Shown here in pieces: positions 27,537 through 36,765 of a stretch of DNA of 64,000 nt. Both the position numbers and the translations under genes were made by a program. Origin of the DNA: Numidum massiliense (GTDB lineage Bacteria > Bacillota > Bacilli > Thermoactinomycetales > Novibacillaceae); NCBI RefSeq assembly GCF_001375555.1, contig NZ_CTDZ01000009.1, positions 3,217,758 through 3,281,757 of the forward strand, given 5' to 3'. How positions within the stretch are numbered: the stretch's first letter is position 1; each line of letters begins with the position of its first letter. The notes below the pieces were generated by a model, which saw only the letters and a list, made by a program, of their open reading frames with translations, was not told the DNA's origin and ran no database searches.

Positions 27537-29348
27537 ATGCGCCCGATGAGACGCTTATTTCAAACCGTGCAATGGAAACTTGTCATCATATATATTTCAC
27601 TCATCCTCATTGCGATGCAAATTATCGGTCTTTACTTTATTCGCACCGTGGAGGGGTCGTTTGTCGACAATTTTACGGACTCCTTGAACTACCAGGCGCA
27701 GTCGCTCGCATTTAACGTCGAGCCGTATTTAAGTGACGGGCATGAAGCAGAAGGTGAAAAGTGGAAAGATCTAAATAAACTAGTGAACAATATTTTGACA
27801 CTCAATAACGGTGGGGCGCAAGTGATCGACCGCAACGGCATCGTCGTCGGGGCGTCGGAGTCGGAAAAACAACTGCGCGGCCAGAAAAATGTCCAAGTAG
27901 AAGTTAACCGGGCCTTACTCGGAACGCGCGCCTCCGACATCCGTACCGACCGCATGTCCGGACATCGCATCATGGTCGCGACTGCCCCGGTGCAAAACGA
28001 CGAGGGACAAACGGTCGGGGCCGTCTATTTGTGGGCGTCTATGAAAGGGATGTACGATACCGTGCGACGCATTAACAACATTTTAGCGACGGGGACGATC
28101 GTCGCCCTCGTCCTAACGGCCGCTCTCGGAGTCCTCTTGTCGCGCACGATTACGACTCCCGTCAAGGCGATTACGGAACAGGCAACCGCCATGGCTTCCG
28201 GTGATTTTAATCAAAGAGTTAAAATTATGAGTAATGACGAAATTGGCCAGTTAGGGGAGGCGTTCAACCATTTAACGGTGCGCTTAGATGAGGCGTTGTC
28301 CCAAAACGAGGAGGAACGGGGAAAACTCGCTTCCGTCCTTGCAAATATGAGTGACGGTGTCATTGCGACCGACTGGCAAGGGCGCATCGTCGTCTACAAC
28401 GAGCGGGCACAGCATATTTTGCAGCGCAAGATCCGGCAAGGGGATGACTTGGTGGACGTATTGCCACCTTTTTCGCCTAAGCCGTCGTGGCCGTTGTTAG
28501 AGGAACGCGAGGTGTATGCCGAGGTCGGTTCCGGAGAAGAAGCTGTGACGCACCTGAAAATGTCGTTTACGACGTATCAGCGGCAAGACAGCCCGGGTGG
28601 CGCGATCGTCGTCGTGCAAGATGTGACGGAGCAAGAACGGTTAGAACAGCAGCGGAAGGACTTTGTAGCGAACGTGTCGCACGAATTGCGTACGCCGCTG
28701 ACGACAATCAATAGTTATTTAGAGGCGTTAGACGACGGTGCGCTGCACGATCCCGAGTTAGGTCCACGTTTTTTGCACGTGACGCAAGCGGAGACGGAAC
28801 GGATGATTCGCCTCGTAACCGACTTGTTGCATTTATCGCGTTTAGATTCAAAAGAGACGTATTTTCATAAACAAGAGGTGCCGCTCCTCCCGCTATTAGA
28901 GGAAGCGACTAACCGCTTCTTAATTCCGTGTGAACAGAAGCGGATCGCGCTGCAATTAAATGTCGCTTCTCCGCTGCCTACTGTGCGGGTCGATCGCGAC
29001 CGGATCGTGCAAGTGGTGAACAACTTATTGTCCAATGCGCTAAAATATACACAAGAAGACGGTAAAATCGAAGTGAGTGCTGCAGTAGAAAGCGAGTCGT
29101 TCGTGAAAGTCAGTATACGCGATAACGGCATCGGCATTCCTAAGCAAGATTTATCGCGAATTTTTGAGCGGTTTTATCGCGTCGATAAGGCGCGTTCGCG
29201 CGCCATGGGCGGAACGGGGCTCGGTTTGTCGATTTCCCGGGAAATTGTACGCGCCCACGGGGGGCAAATCGACATTGACAGTTGCGTGGAGCAAGGAACG
29301 ACTGTTTCGTTTACGTTGCCAGCGGTACGTAAGGGGGAATTCACGTGA
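27537..29348 (+). CDS. walK: WalK (YycG), sensor histidine kinase
   Basis: 603 residues, close to the B. subtilis length of 611. Order: membrane helix (about 14-34), extracytoplasmic sensor domain (about 35-180), second helix (about 181-202), HAMP, PAS (about 255-360), HisKA with NVSHELRTPLTTINSYLEAL, and ATPase domain with NNLLSNALKYT, DNGIGIPKQDL and GGTGLGLSIS. ATG 27537 is preceded by AGGTGA. An exact Noc-binding sequence is embedded in the codons for ISREI. It overlaps yycH by 4 bases. Confidence 0.97.
   Translation: MRPMRRLFQTVQWKLVIIYISLILIAMQIIGLYFIRTVEGSFVDNFTDSLNYQAQSLAFNVEPYLSDGHEAEGEKWKDLNKLVNNILTLNNGGAQVIDRNGIVVGASESEKQLRGQKNVQVEVNRALLGTRASDIRTDRMSGHRIMVATAPVQNDEGQTVGAVYLWASMKGMYDTVRRINNILATGTIVALVLTAALGVLLSRTITTPVKAITEQATAMASGDFNQRVKIMSNDEIGQLGEAFNHLTVRLDEALSQNEEERGKLASVLANMSDGVIATDWQGRIVVYNERAQHILQRKIRQGDDLVDVLPPFSPKPSWPLLEEREVYAEVGSGEEAVTHLKMSFTTYQRQDSPGGAIVVVQDVTEQERLEQQRKDFVANVSHELRTPLTTINSYLEALDDGALHDPELGPRFLHVTQAETERMIRLVTDLLHLSRLDSKETYFHKQEVPLLPLLEEATNRFLIPCEQKRIALQLNVASPLPTVRVDRDRIVQVVNNLLSNALKYTQEDGKIEVSAAVESESFVKVSIRDNGIGIPKQDLSRIFERFYRVDKARSRAMGGTGLGLSISREIVRAHGGQIDIDSCVEQGTTVSFTLPAVRKGEFT
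29232..29245. promoter_or_regulatory. Noc-binding sequence (NBS) inside walK
   Basis: ATTTCCCGGGAAAT is the full 14-bp palindromic Noc consensus without mismatch, reading ISREI in the walK frame. Noc is encoded in this window, about 26 kb away. In B. subtilis such sites are spread widely except near the terminus. Confidence 0.85.
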
Positions 29349-30688
29349 TCGAGCGGGTAAAATCGGTCGTATTAGCTGTGCTCATGTTGACGAGTTTGCT
29401 CTTAACGAGTTTGTTGTGGTACAGTTCCCCCAATGCGGAAGAGCTTGACCGGAACAATTACATCCCGCAGCAGGCGATTGGTGAGCCTGTGGAGTTGGAG
29501 CAGCTCGTCCTACCGCGCACGCTTGTGTTCCATTCCGGTACAGGGCGACATGCACTCGTGTTTGCCGACAATCAGCTGTACGATCGCATTGTTTCCTCGT
29601 TACACGACTGGCGCGTGTTACAAACGAAAAAGCGCGTCGTGAGTAAAAAAGAATGGGAGCGGCAACTACAGCATGCACAAGGTTGGGAACTCCGTTTTCC
29701 GACTTCTCTCCCCACGAGTTTGTTCGTCAACCGGCTGTTGCCGGATTTGAAAAACTTGGAAGAGCAACATTGGATTGACCGCATATGGATTTACCGCGAG
29801 CGGGGCGAAATGTTTGCCCTTTTCATCTCCGACCTCGAAAACAGCGTGTACGAGAGCAAAATCGTCATCGAAAGCGGAGATGATTTTCTGTGGGATCCCG
29901 ATGGCAAGATGTTGGCAGTGAATCCAATTTTGTCCACGGAGACGTCGGCACGAGGGGAGGCTCCGGCGATCGTCAACATACAGTACTTCCCTGTGCAGCC
30001 GCTCGTCCTCCCTGAGAGACAAGCAGCGCTAAAAAGCATTGAACTGGATCATATGAAGAACTTGCTCTTTTTAGACCCGTCACTCGTGCGCGCCGTGACA
30101 AACCACGAGGACAATACGACGATTATGCAAGACGGTTCCCGCTCTGTTCGGTACGTCAAAGCGAATCGGATGCTCTATTATCAAAACTACAAAAAAAGTG
30201 TCGACTCGAAGTCGATCGCCACGGACTTGCGCCAAGCGATTAAGTTTGTCAATCAAAACGGGGCTTGGATGGGCGACCATTTTTTAGTGGTTGGCGAAGG
30301 AGTAGAAAGTGCGGAGCTGGCCAACCGCTATGCTTTTCGCGCGCTGCAACACGGGCTACCCGTATACGATAAAAAGAATAAAAATCGCTACGATACGCTG
30401 TTAACTGTCGAGAGTGAAGGTGGTCAAGTGTTGCGCTACAGTCGCTCTCTGTATTATCCGTCGCAGAAGAGCGACGTAACCGCAAACCGTACGGTCACTG
30501 CGGGGGGAGATGATTTGCAGCACTTAATGAAAAATGTCGATTTACGCCGCGTACGCGACATGTTTCCCGCTTACGAAGCCGTCACTAAAAAAGGGAAAGG
30601 TCTGTTATACGTTCCTGGATGGCGAATCCAATATATTGACGGAACCGAGGATTGGTTTTCGCCGCCTGTAAAGGGGAAGAAGGGATAA
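29345..30688 (+). CDS. yycH: YycH, regulator of WalK activity
   Basis: 447 residues with a single N-terminal membrane anchor (about 6-26, VVLAVLMLTSLLLTSLLWY) and a large extracytoplasmic domain. YycH and YycI bind the WalK membrane segments and restrain its kinase in B. subtilis. Identification rests on position, topology and length plus family segments such as ANRMLYYQNY and GWRIQYIDGTEDWFSPP. GTG start overlapping the walK stop. Confidence 0.92.
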   Translation: MIERVKSVVLAVLMLTSLLLTSLLWYSSPNAEELDRNNYIPQQAIGEPVELEQLVLPRTLVFHSGTGRHALVFADNQLYDRIVSSLHDWRVLQTKKRVVSKKEWERQLQHAQGWELRFPTSLPTSLFVNRLLPDLKNLEEQHWIDRIWIYRERGEMFALFISDLENSVYESKIVIESGDDFLWDPDGKMLAVNPILSTETSARGEAPAIVNIQYFPVQPLVLPERQAALKSIELDHMKNLLFLDPSLVRAVTNHEDNTTIMQDGSRSVRYVKANRMLYYQNYKKSVDSKSIATDLRQAIKFVNQNGAWMGDHFLVVGEGVESAELANRYAFRALQHGLPVYDKKNKNRYDTLLTVESEGGQVLRYSRSLYYPSQKSDVTANRTVTAGGDDLQHLMKNVDLRRVRDMFPAYEAVTKKGKGLLYVPGWRIQYIDGTEDWFSPPVKGKKG

Positions 30689-30689
30689 G

Positions 30690-31412
30690 ATGGACTGGAG
30701 CAGGGCAAAAACGATTCTTATAATTTCTTTCGCTTGTTTAAACGCGCTCCTCGCCTATCAACTGTACGTGACGTGGACCGACCGCAATGAGGACAATGTC
30801 GTCAGTACGCGTACAGTCGAAGAGTTGAATCAATTACTCGCGGCGCACCAAATACATTTGGAAGACACGCTGCCGATGGATCTGCAAAAAATGGCATACG
30901 TCCAAGTACGCGTGGAACGGGACGATACTTCTTGGCACAGTTTGTCACCTGCGGTCGATGCAACCTCTGACAGAAGTCGCCAAAAGGTCGAAGCGGAACT
31001 AAAAAAGCAAATACCTTCCTTAAGTGGGTACGAATTCGCTATACTTGAAGGGAGCCGCGGGGAATGGCGTTACTACCAATTAGTTGACCAGTACCCGGTT
31101 TACGCGGCACCGCTAGCGATCAAACACGTCGATCAGCAGTTAACGGCTTTTCGACAAATTAAAGTACAAGTTTTGTCAAAAGAGCAGCCGAATGTCGTCA
31201 TCTCGGCACACGCCGCCTTTAAAACGGCAGTCGAAGAGGGGTTCGTTCCGCACGGCGCGACGGTTAAACAAGTGCGCCTTGGCTATATCGGCCAGTTAGC
31301 AGAGGGAGACAAGCAGTTTTTAGTTCCCGTATGGCGCTTTCTCGTCGACGGTCGCGAGCCGACCTTCGTCAATGCCGTTACGGGGAGTATTGAAACAGAA
31401 CACTTACAGTAA
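30690..31412 (+). CDS. yycI: YycI, regulator of WalK activity
   Basis: 240 residues, shorter than the roughly 280 of B. subtilis YycI, with one N-terminal membrane helix (MDWSRAKTILIISFACLNAL, about 8-25) and an extracytoplasmic domain. The start WSRAKTI is typical. It begins one base after the yycH stop codon, and the C-terminus WRFLVDGREPTFVNAVTG is the YycH/YycI-type ending. Works with YycH on WalK. Confidence 0.9.
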   Translation: MDWSRAKTILIISFACLNALLAYQLYVTWTDRNEDNVVSTRTVEELNQLLAAHQIHLEDTLPMDLQKMAYVQVRVERDDTSWHSLSPAVDATSDRSRQKVEAELKKQIPSLSGYEFAILEGSRGEWRYYQLVDQYPVYAAPLAIKHVDQQLTAFRQIKVQVLSKEQPNVVISAHAAFKTAVEEGFVPHGATVKQVRLGYIGQLAEGDKQFLVPVWRFLVDGREPTFVNAVTGSIETEHLQ

Positions 31413-31513
31413 CTTTGTATGGTGCAAGTGTCCGTGCAACACGTGTCCAAGCCAAATAATGTATGAACAACGTTTTGACCGGTTGGATCATCTAACTTGC
31501 GAGGAGGTAAACT

Positions 31514-32302
31514 GTGCGATTTAGTATATTAGCGAGCGGAAGTACGGGGAACGTTACCTACATTGAAACAGAACGCGTCCGCGTGCTCGTCGATGCCGGA
31601 CTGAGTGGCAAGCAAATAGGCGCCCTGTTAGGAAAAATTGGCGTTAAACCGGAGTCGCTCGACGCCATTTTGTTAACGCACGAGCACCTCGATCACGTGA
31701 GGGGGTTAGGCGTGATGGCGCGGCGCTACGGTCTTCCGATTTATACGAATGAAGCGACGTGGCAGGCGTTGCCGAAATCGGTCGGGGACATTGCCGAAGC
31801 GCAGCGGCACATTCTACCGTGTGACGCGGAGATGACGATCGGCGATTTAGCCGTCGAATCTTTTGGCACGTCGCACGATGCGGCGGAGCCGATGGGATTT
31901 TGTTTACACCATAAAAACGCAAAGCTGAGCTTAATGACTGACTTAGGGTACGTAAGTGAAAAAATTGTCGCTAAAGTGCGTGGCTCTCACACGCTCATCT
32001 GCGAGGCGAATCACGACACGAACATGCTACAAATGGGGCGCTACCCGTGGAACGTGAAGCGGCGCATTTTAAGTGACGTCGGGCATTTGTCGAATGAAGA
32101 TGCGGGAGATGCGCTATTGGACATTCTCGTGAGCGAGACGCGCAACGTGTACCTCGCCCATTTGAGCCGCGACAACAACATGATCGACCTCGCGCACATG
32201 ACAGTGGCGAATGTTTTGACCGATTCCGGGGTAGAAGTAGGGAAAGAAGTACGGCTACACGATACATACCACGATCGGCCGACTCCGCTCGCTGAAACGT
32301 AG
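31514..32302 (+). CDS. walJ: WalJ (YycJ), metallo-beta-lactamase-fold hydrolase
   Basis: 262 residues. FSILASGSTGNVTYIE opens the family; the metal motif LTHEHLDHVRG is at about 54-64, with further ligands in SFGTSHDAAEPMGF, DLGY and AHLSRDNNM. Cytoplasmic nuclease-like MBL protein linked to cell division/replication coordination in related bacteria. Translation starts GTG 31514 behind GAGGAGGT. A 100-base gap separates it from yycI, yet it probably belongs to the wal transcript. Confidence 0.95.
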   Translation: MRFSILASGSTGNVTYIETERVRVLVDAGLSGKQIGALLGKIGVKPESLDAILLTHEHLDHVRGLGVMARRYGLPIYTNEATWQALPKSVGDIAEAQRHILPCDAEMTIGDLAVESFGTSHDAAEPMGFCLHHKNAKLSLMTDLGYVSEKIVAKVRGSHTLICEANHDTNMLQMGRYPWNVKRRILSDVGHLSNEDAGDALLDILVSETRNVYLAHLSRDNNMIDLAHMTVANVLTDSGVEVGKEVRLHDTYHDRPTPLAET

Positions 32303-32477
32303 CGAGCTACTCGGAGGGCGATCTCGCGCAGCGGCGTTAGCTCGGGGCGACTCGCTGTCGATCGTCGCTCTGTGATCGTCGCTCTCCTTTACTGTTCGGC
32401 ACCGTGCAGCGCACGGGGTGGCGGTTTTGTGGCCGAGTGTTAATGTAGACGCCTAACTTCATGGGTAGTCGCTTGTT

Positions 32478-32672
32478 TTACGGATTGTCGCTGAGGGCTG
32501 CAAGGTGCAATTGTGCGTCCAAGTCTGCTTTTGCTTGCGTGATTTCTTCACGCGTTACGAGACGTTTGGCGATTAATAGTTCGATCAGTGCGCCAATTAA
32601 TAACGCATTTTCATAGTCTACGTCCTTCAAATCTGCGAGTTGTGCCATTACATTCACTTCTTCTATAGTCAC
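32478..32672 (-). CDS. small hypothetical protein, 64 residues
   Basis: Helical protein with a hydrophobic middle, NALLIGALIELLIAKRLVT, followed by the charged helix REEITQAKADLDAQL. GTG 32672 is favoured because AAGGGGG lies about 8 bases before it; an in-frame ATG at 32693 would add seven residues and has a poorer site. I do not recognise the family. It lies head-on between walJ and htrA, where the flanking 175 bases on the walJ side are otherwise empty. Confidence 0.6.
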   Translation of the reverse strand: MTIEEVNVMAQLADLKDVDYENALLIGALIELLIAKRLVTREEITQAKADLDAQLHLAALSDNP

Positions 32673-32739
32673 CTGAAAGTCCCCCTTTGTCATCGATTAT
32701 GGCCTTATCGCCCATTTTTAACACGTTTTCGAACTAAGC

Positions 32740-32756
32740 TGTAAAGGAATTGTGAA
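32740..32756 (+). promoter_or_regulatory. WalR-box-like repeat upstream of htrA
   Basis: TGTAAA-GGAAT-TGTGAA matches 11 of 12 defined positions of TGTWAH-N5-TGTWAH and lies 71 bases before the htrA start. WalR is encoded a few kilobases upstream. Function as activator or repressor cannot be told. Confidence 0.45.
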
Positions 32757-32827
32757 TAAAAAGGTGGTTAAGATATATTAAGGAGAGGAAAGATTATATA
32801 ACGCGTTAGCGGAAGGATGGAGCAGTC

Positions 32828-34039
32828 ATGGGATATTACGATGAGGATAGTAGATATGAGCGGCAGCGTGCGCCGAAACGGAGCTCTTACATGTGGACTG
32901 CGCTTATTTCGGCGGTGATTGGCGGGCTACTCGTACTCGGTTTATCGCCGTTTATCTTACAACAGCAGCCCGGCGCAGAGCCACAATCGAAGGCAGACGT
33001 CGGTCGGAACAAAGACCAAGTGAACAATAAGGAGCAAGTGAAGTCTGTCAGTGTGAAGGTGACGGACAACATTGCCGATGCAGTCGACAAAGCCCGGCCA
33101 GCTGTCGTCGGGGTCGTTAACGTCACGCGCGGTGTCGACCCGTGGACGCGGGACGAACAATCGATGCAGCAAGGGACGGGGTCAGGCGCTATTTTCGAGA
33201 AAAAAGGTGGCAAGGCGCGCATCGTCACGAATAACCACGTCGTTGAAGGTGCCGATCGCCTCGAAGTCGTCCTAAGCGACGGGACACACGTGCCAGCAGA
33301 ATTGGTCGGGACGGATGAACTGACCGACCTCGCCGTATTGGAAATTGACGCAGCCAAAGTGAAGGCAGTCGCCGAGTTCGGCGATTCAAGTCAATTGCGC
33401 GTCGGGGAGCCGGCGATCGCGATTGGCAACCCGTTAGGATTAGAATTTTCACAGACGGTCACTTCGGGCGTCATCAGTGCGGTCGACCGATCGATTCAAG
33501 TGAATAAAACGAATTCGATTCACGTCGTGCAAACGGATGCGGCGATCAACCCTGGCAACAGCGGGGGGCCACTCGTCAATATCGCCGGGCAAGTGATCGG
33601 CATTAACAGTTTAAAGATTGCCCAACAAGGGATTGAAGGGCTCGGCTTTGCCATTCCGATCAACGACGCCAAGCCGATCATTCGCGACCTCATGGCCCAC
33701 GGACGTGTCATTCGCCCGCACATGGGGGTGCGGGTGACCGGTCTCGACGTGTTGTCGATGCAACAGCGGCGCATGCTTAACTTGCCGAACGATATCGAGG
33801 AAGCTGTGTTCGTTTACCAAGTTGACCGCGGTTCCCCAGCGTATGACGGCGGCGTGAGGCAAAACGACGTCATTGTCAAGTTAGATGAGACGAACGTCGC
33901 CGGCCCGGCCGAGTTGCAGTCGTACTTACACAAGGAGAAAAAAGTTGGCGACAAGATGAAGGTGACGTTGTATCGCGACGGGAAAAAGATGACGACCGAG
34001 ATGACGCTCGGCGAGACGCCACTCAACCTGTTGCAGTAA
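32828..34039 (+). CDS. htrA: HtrA/DegP-type membrane-anchored serine protease (YyxA-like)
   Basis: 403 residues: short cytoplasmic N-terminus, one membrane helix (about 23-44), a trypsin-like domain and a C-terminal PDZ domain (about 295-395). The catalytic triad is visible: His in VTNNHVVEG (about 137), Asp in LTDLAVLEID (about 168) and Ser in NPGNSGGPL (about 246). Surface protein quality control. In B. subtilis yyxA ends the wal operon; here it has its own upstream region with a WalR-like box. Confidence 0.95.
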   Translation: MGYYDEDSRYERQRAPKRSSYMWTALISAVIGGLLVLGLSPFILQQQPGAEPQSKADVGRNKDQVNNKEQVKSVSVKVTDNIADAVDKARPAVVGVVNVTRGVDPWTRDEQSMQQGTGSGAIFEKKGGKARIVTNNHVVEGADRLEVVLSDGTHVPAELVGTDELTDLAVLEIDAAKVKAVAEFGDSSQLRVGEPAIAIGNPLGLEFSQTVTSGVISAVDRSIQVNKTNSIHVVQTDAAINPGNSGGPLVNIAGQVIGINSLKIAQQGIEGLGFAIPINDAKPIIRDLMAHGRVIRPHMGVRVTGLDVLSMQQRRMLNLPNDIEEAVFVYQVDRGSPAYDGGVRQNDVIVKLDETNVAGPAELQSYLHKEKKVGDKMKVTLYRDGKKMTTEMTLGETPLNLLQ

Positions 34040-34164
34040 AAGTTTCCAGGCAGCAATGCCGGGGCGGTTCCCACTGCACAATAGACGTCTAATTAGCGGC
34101 GGTGTCGTTTTCGCTACTCAGGATACGAAAACGTACCGTCAACTAAAAAATGAAGAGGAAGTGA

Positions 34165-34200
34165 ACCTAGCCGTGAGAGGAAGCGGCTAGGTATTTTTTT
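34165..34200 (+). terminator. intrinsic terminator after htrA
   Basis: ACCTAGCCG pairs perfectly with CGGCTAGGT across an 11-base loop, followed by A and seven T. Confidence 0.9.
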
Positions 34201-34393
34201 GTACCGAATTGTCCGGGTAACTAATCCAGTCACTCCAACTGCCCGCGTACAGCTTGACGTTCACATCTTTACCGCTGAGGGCGAGGGCGAAGGGGTTCGC
34301 ACACGCGGTGACGCCCGAGCCACAGTAGACGATGACTTCGGAGTTGTCGCTGGATCAGGTGATAACGCGGACGAATGATGTGTACGCTTTGCC
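34187..34393 (-). pseudogene. C-terminal remnant of a rhodanese/sulfurtransferase gene
   Basis: Read on the minus strand, 34187-34344 encodes NSEVIVYCGSGVTACANPFA, then VKLYAGSWSDWISYPDN and a stop. These are the active-site loop (CGSGVT) and C-terminus of thiosulfate/3-mercaptopyruvate sulfurtransferases, normally about 280 residues. An in-frame TGA lies about four codons before this segment, and a TAA a further dozen or so codons out. Only some 60 C-terminal codons are left, with no start or ribosome site, so the gene is dead. The stop codon falls within the htrA terminator hairpin. Confidence 0.8.
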
Positions 34394-34422
34394 AGGCGCT
34401 GAGAGGGGTTACTTTCCTGTGG

Positions 34423-34446
34423 CGCGTACGAACCCGCGTACGAACC
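34423..34446. repeat. 12-bp perfect tandem duplication
   Basis: CGCGTACGAACC occurs twice head-to-tail, next to the decayed sulfurtransferase remnant. It looks like a slippage product in unconstrained DNA. Confidence 0.8.
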
Positions 34447-34544
34447 ACGGATCGCGCAGATGTTTTTTACGTTCGTGCTGTTGCAGTCACACAATTGGAA
34501 CGATTTATGCAGTGCAAGCGTTAAAAAAGTAAGGGGGGAAGATT

Positions 34545-34775
34545 GTGTTATTTGTCAGGCAACAGACTCTCGACCGTTGGGTCGAACAACTTAAGCAAAC
34601 AGTATACGAAGTAGACGGCACTGACTATTCTTTCATCGATCCGTATATTCGAAACAAACGATTTGTGGTACTCGGGGAGAGCAGCCACGGGGTAGGCGAC
34701 TACCAAAGGATGAGAATTGCGCTCATCCATTATTTACAGCAACAACACGGGTTTGCAGGTGAGCCCCCCAACTAG
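34545..34775 (+). pseudogene. N-terminal remnant of an erythromycin-esterase-like gene
   Basis: 76 codons with AAGGGGGGAA before the start. RFVVLGESSHGVGDYQRMRI and IHYLQQQHGF match the N-terminal active region (GESxHG) of erythromycin esterase-family proteins, which run to about 400 residues or more. After GFAG the similarity stops and the frame closes within five codons. The following 187 bases show no continuation in any frame that I can recognise. This is a truncated gene. Confidence 0.72.
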
Positions 34776-34962
34776 GTTGCAAGGGGATTGAATACGGAAT
34801 AAATGGGTGTGCGCGACATGGATACGAGGAGGTAGATCTTTTTTAATAGGTGCGGTGAGGCGGTCACCGTGTGTCATGGGAGAAAAACGGTGGTACAATG
34901 GATGGAAGAACACGTGTCGTCTTTCGAGGTGACATGAGTAACGGTATGAGGTGTTATAGCAG

Positions 34963-36765
34963 TTGGCACACGCAATGGCATTCGCGCAAGATGTGTTACA
35001 AAACTACTACGGGTACCCGTCTTTTCGGCGCGGGCAGGAGGAAATTGTCGCTAGCATTTTAGCGCGCCGCGACACGCTCGGCATTATGCCCACCGGAGGT
35101 GGGAAGTCCCTCTGTTACCAAATTCCCGCGTTATTGTTAGACGGCGTCACTCTCGTCATCTCGCCGCTGATTTCCTTAATGAAGGATCAAGTCGATGCGC
35201 TACACAGTATTGACGTCCCGGCGACGTACATAAACAGTTCCCTTTCGCAAGAGGAAGTCGACGAACGGATGGTTACGGCGGCACAAGGATCGTACAAGCT
35301 GTTGTACGTGGCGCCGGAGCGGTTGGAGTCGCCTAGGTTTACCGCGATGATCAAAAAGTTGCCCGTGCCGCTCGTCGCGGTGGACGAAGCACACTGTTTG
35401 TCGGCGTGGGGTCACGACTTTCGGCCCAGTTATTTAGCGATCGCCAAGATGATCGACTTATTGCCGGTGCGACCGATCGTCGCCGCGTTTACGGCGACCG
35501 CGACGAAAAAAGTGACCGAAGACATTGTGAACTTGTTAGGCTTGCGCGGCAATAATGTGTTCATCGCCGGCTTTGACCGGGAAAATTTGACGTTTAACGT
35601 CGTGCGTGGCGCGAACAAGCGCGATTTTGTGACCGAGTACGCGGCAGCCAACCGCGAGCAGTCCGGCATCGTTTACGCGGCGACGCGCAAAGAAGTGGAT
35701 CAACTACACCACTATTTACAGAAAAAAGGGTTTGCCGTCGGCAAGTACCACGCAGGTTTAACGGAAGAAGAGCGGACGCTCGCGCAAGAACAGTTTTTGT
35801 ACGACGACGTGCGTATTATGGTCGCGACGAACGCCTTTGGCATGGGCATCGACAAATCGAACGTCCGCTACGTCGTGCACTACAATATGCCGAAAAATAT
35901 GGAGGCGTATTACCAAGAAGCGGGGCGAGCCGGACGCGACGGGGAAAAAAGTGCGTGTACGCTTTTGTTCAGCCCGCAAGATGTGCAAATCCAAAAATTT
36001 CTCATCGAACAGAGCCAAGCGGCTGACGAACGAAAAGCGTTTGAGTATAAAAAGCTGCAGGCGATGGTCGATTACTGCCATACAACGCGTTGCTTACGCC
36101 AGTACATCTTGCACTACTTTGATGACGCCCACGATGGCGACTGTGGCAACTGCAGCAATTGCAATGACTCGCGGGAGCTGGTCGACGTCACGGTCGAAGC
36201 GCAAAAAGTGTTCTCCTGCGTGCGCCGTATGAACGAAAACTTTGGCGCGACGATGGTGGCGAAAGTGCTCAAAGGGTCAAAAAGCCAGAAGGTGTTGCAA
36301 CTCGGCTTACAGCGCTTGTCCACCTACGGCATTATGACGCGTCAGACGGAAAAAGAGATCGTCGACTTTATCCACCGCTTAATCGCGGAAGGCTATTTGA
36401 CGTTGACGGAAGGGCAGTACCCTGTCGTAAAGCTGGCACCACCAGCCGTCGGTGTGTTAAAAGGGAAAGAAAACGTGTGGCAGAAGGTTCAGCAGAAACA
36501 GGAGCAAATCGTCGCCGACGACAGTTTGTTTGAAGCGCTGCGCCGGTTGCGCCGGCAGCTTGCGCAAGACGAAGGCGTACCGCCATACATCATTTTTCCC
36601 GACAGTACGCTTCGCGAAATGAGCCGCGTCTGCCCACTGAACAAATCTGCGCTACGAGGTGTCAAAGGGGTCGGCGAGGCGAAGTTAGCTAAGTACGGGG
36701 AAATTTTTTTAACGTTTCTTCGCGATTACGTAGCAGAGAACGAGCAACTGACAGCGGGGGATTAG
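34963..36765 (+). CDS. recQ: RecQ-type ATP-dependent DNA helicase
   Basis: 600 residues, 3'-5' helicase of recombinational repair. Motifs: GYPSFRRGQEEIV (motif 0), MPTGGGKSLCYQ (Walker A, about 43), AVDEAHCLSAWGHDFRPSY (DEAH, about 138), TATATKKV, NAFGMGIDKSNVRYVVHY, and QEAGRAGRDGE. The RQC zinc site is C-Lx-CGNCSNC near 371-396; an HRDC domain closes the protein. TTG 34963 follows GAGGTG by 9 bases; ATG 34975 is the alternative. SSB, its usual partner, is encoded earlier in the window. Confidence 0.96.
   Translation: MAHAMAFAQDVLQNYYGYPSFRRGQEEIVASILARRDTLGIMPTGGGKSLCYQIPALLLDGVTLVISPLISLMKDQVDALHSIDVPATYINSSLSQEEVDERMVTAAQGSYKLLYVAPERLESPRFTAMIKKLPVPLVAVDEAHCLSAWGHDFRPSYLAIAKMIDLLPVRPIVAAFTATATKKVTEDIVNLLGLRGNNVFIAGFDRENLTFNVVRGANKRDFVTEYAAANREQSGIVYAATRKEVDQLHHYLQKKGFAVGKYHAGLTEEERTLAQEQFLYDDVRIMVATNAFGMGIDKSNVRYVVHYNMPKNMEAYYQEAGRAGRDGEKSACTLLFSPQDVQIQKFLIEQSQAADERKAFEYKKLQAMVDYCHTTRCLRQYILHYFDDAHDGDCGNCSNCNDSRELVDVTVEAQKVFSCVRRMNENFGATMVAKVLKGSKSQKVLQLGLQRLSTYGIMTRQTEKEIVDFIHRLIAEGYLTLTEGQYPVVKLAPPAVGVLKGKENVWQKVQQKQEQIVADDSLFEALRRLRRQLAQDEGVPPYIIFPDSTLREMSRVCPLNKSALRGVKGVGEAKLAKYGEIFLTFLRDYVAENEQLTAGD

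Noticed and set aside
34776-34870. group II intron 5' end (GTGTGCGCGAC) after the esterase remnant
   Set aside because: Only a loose match to GTGYG; no catalytic domain V or maturase is present.
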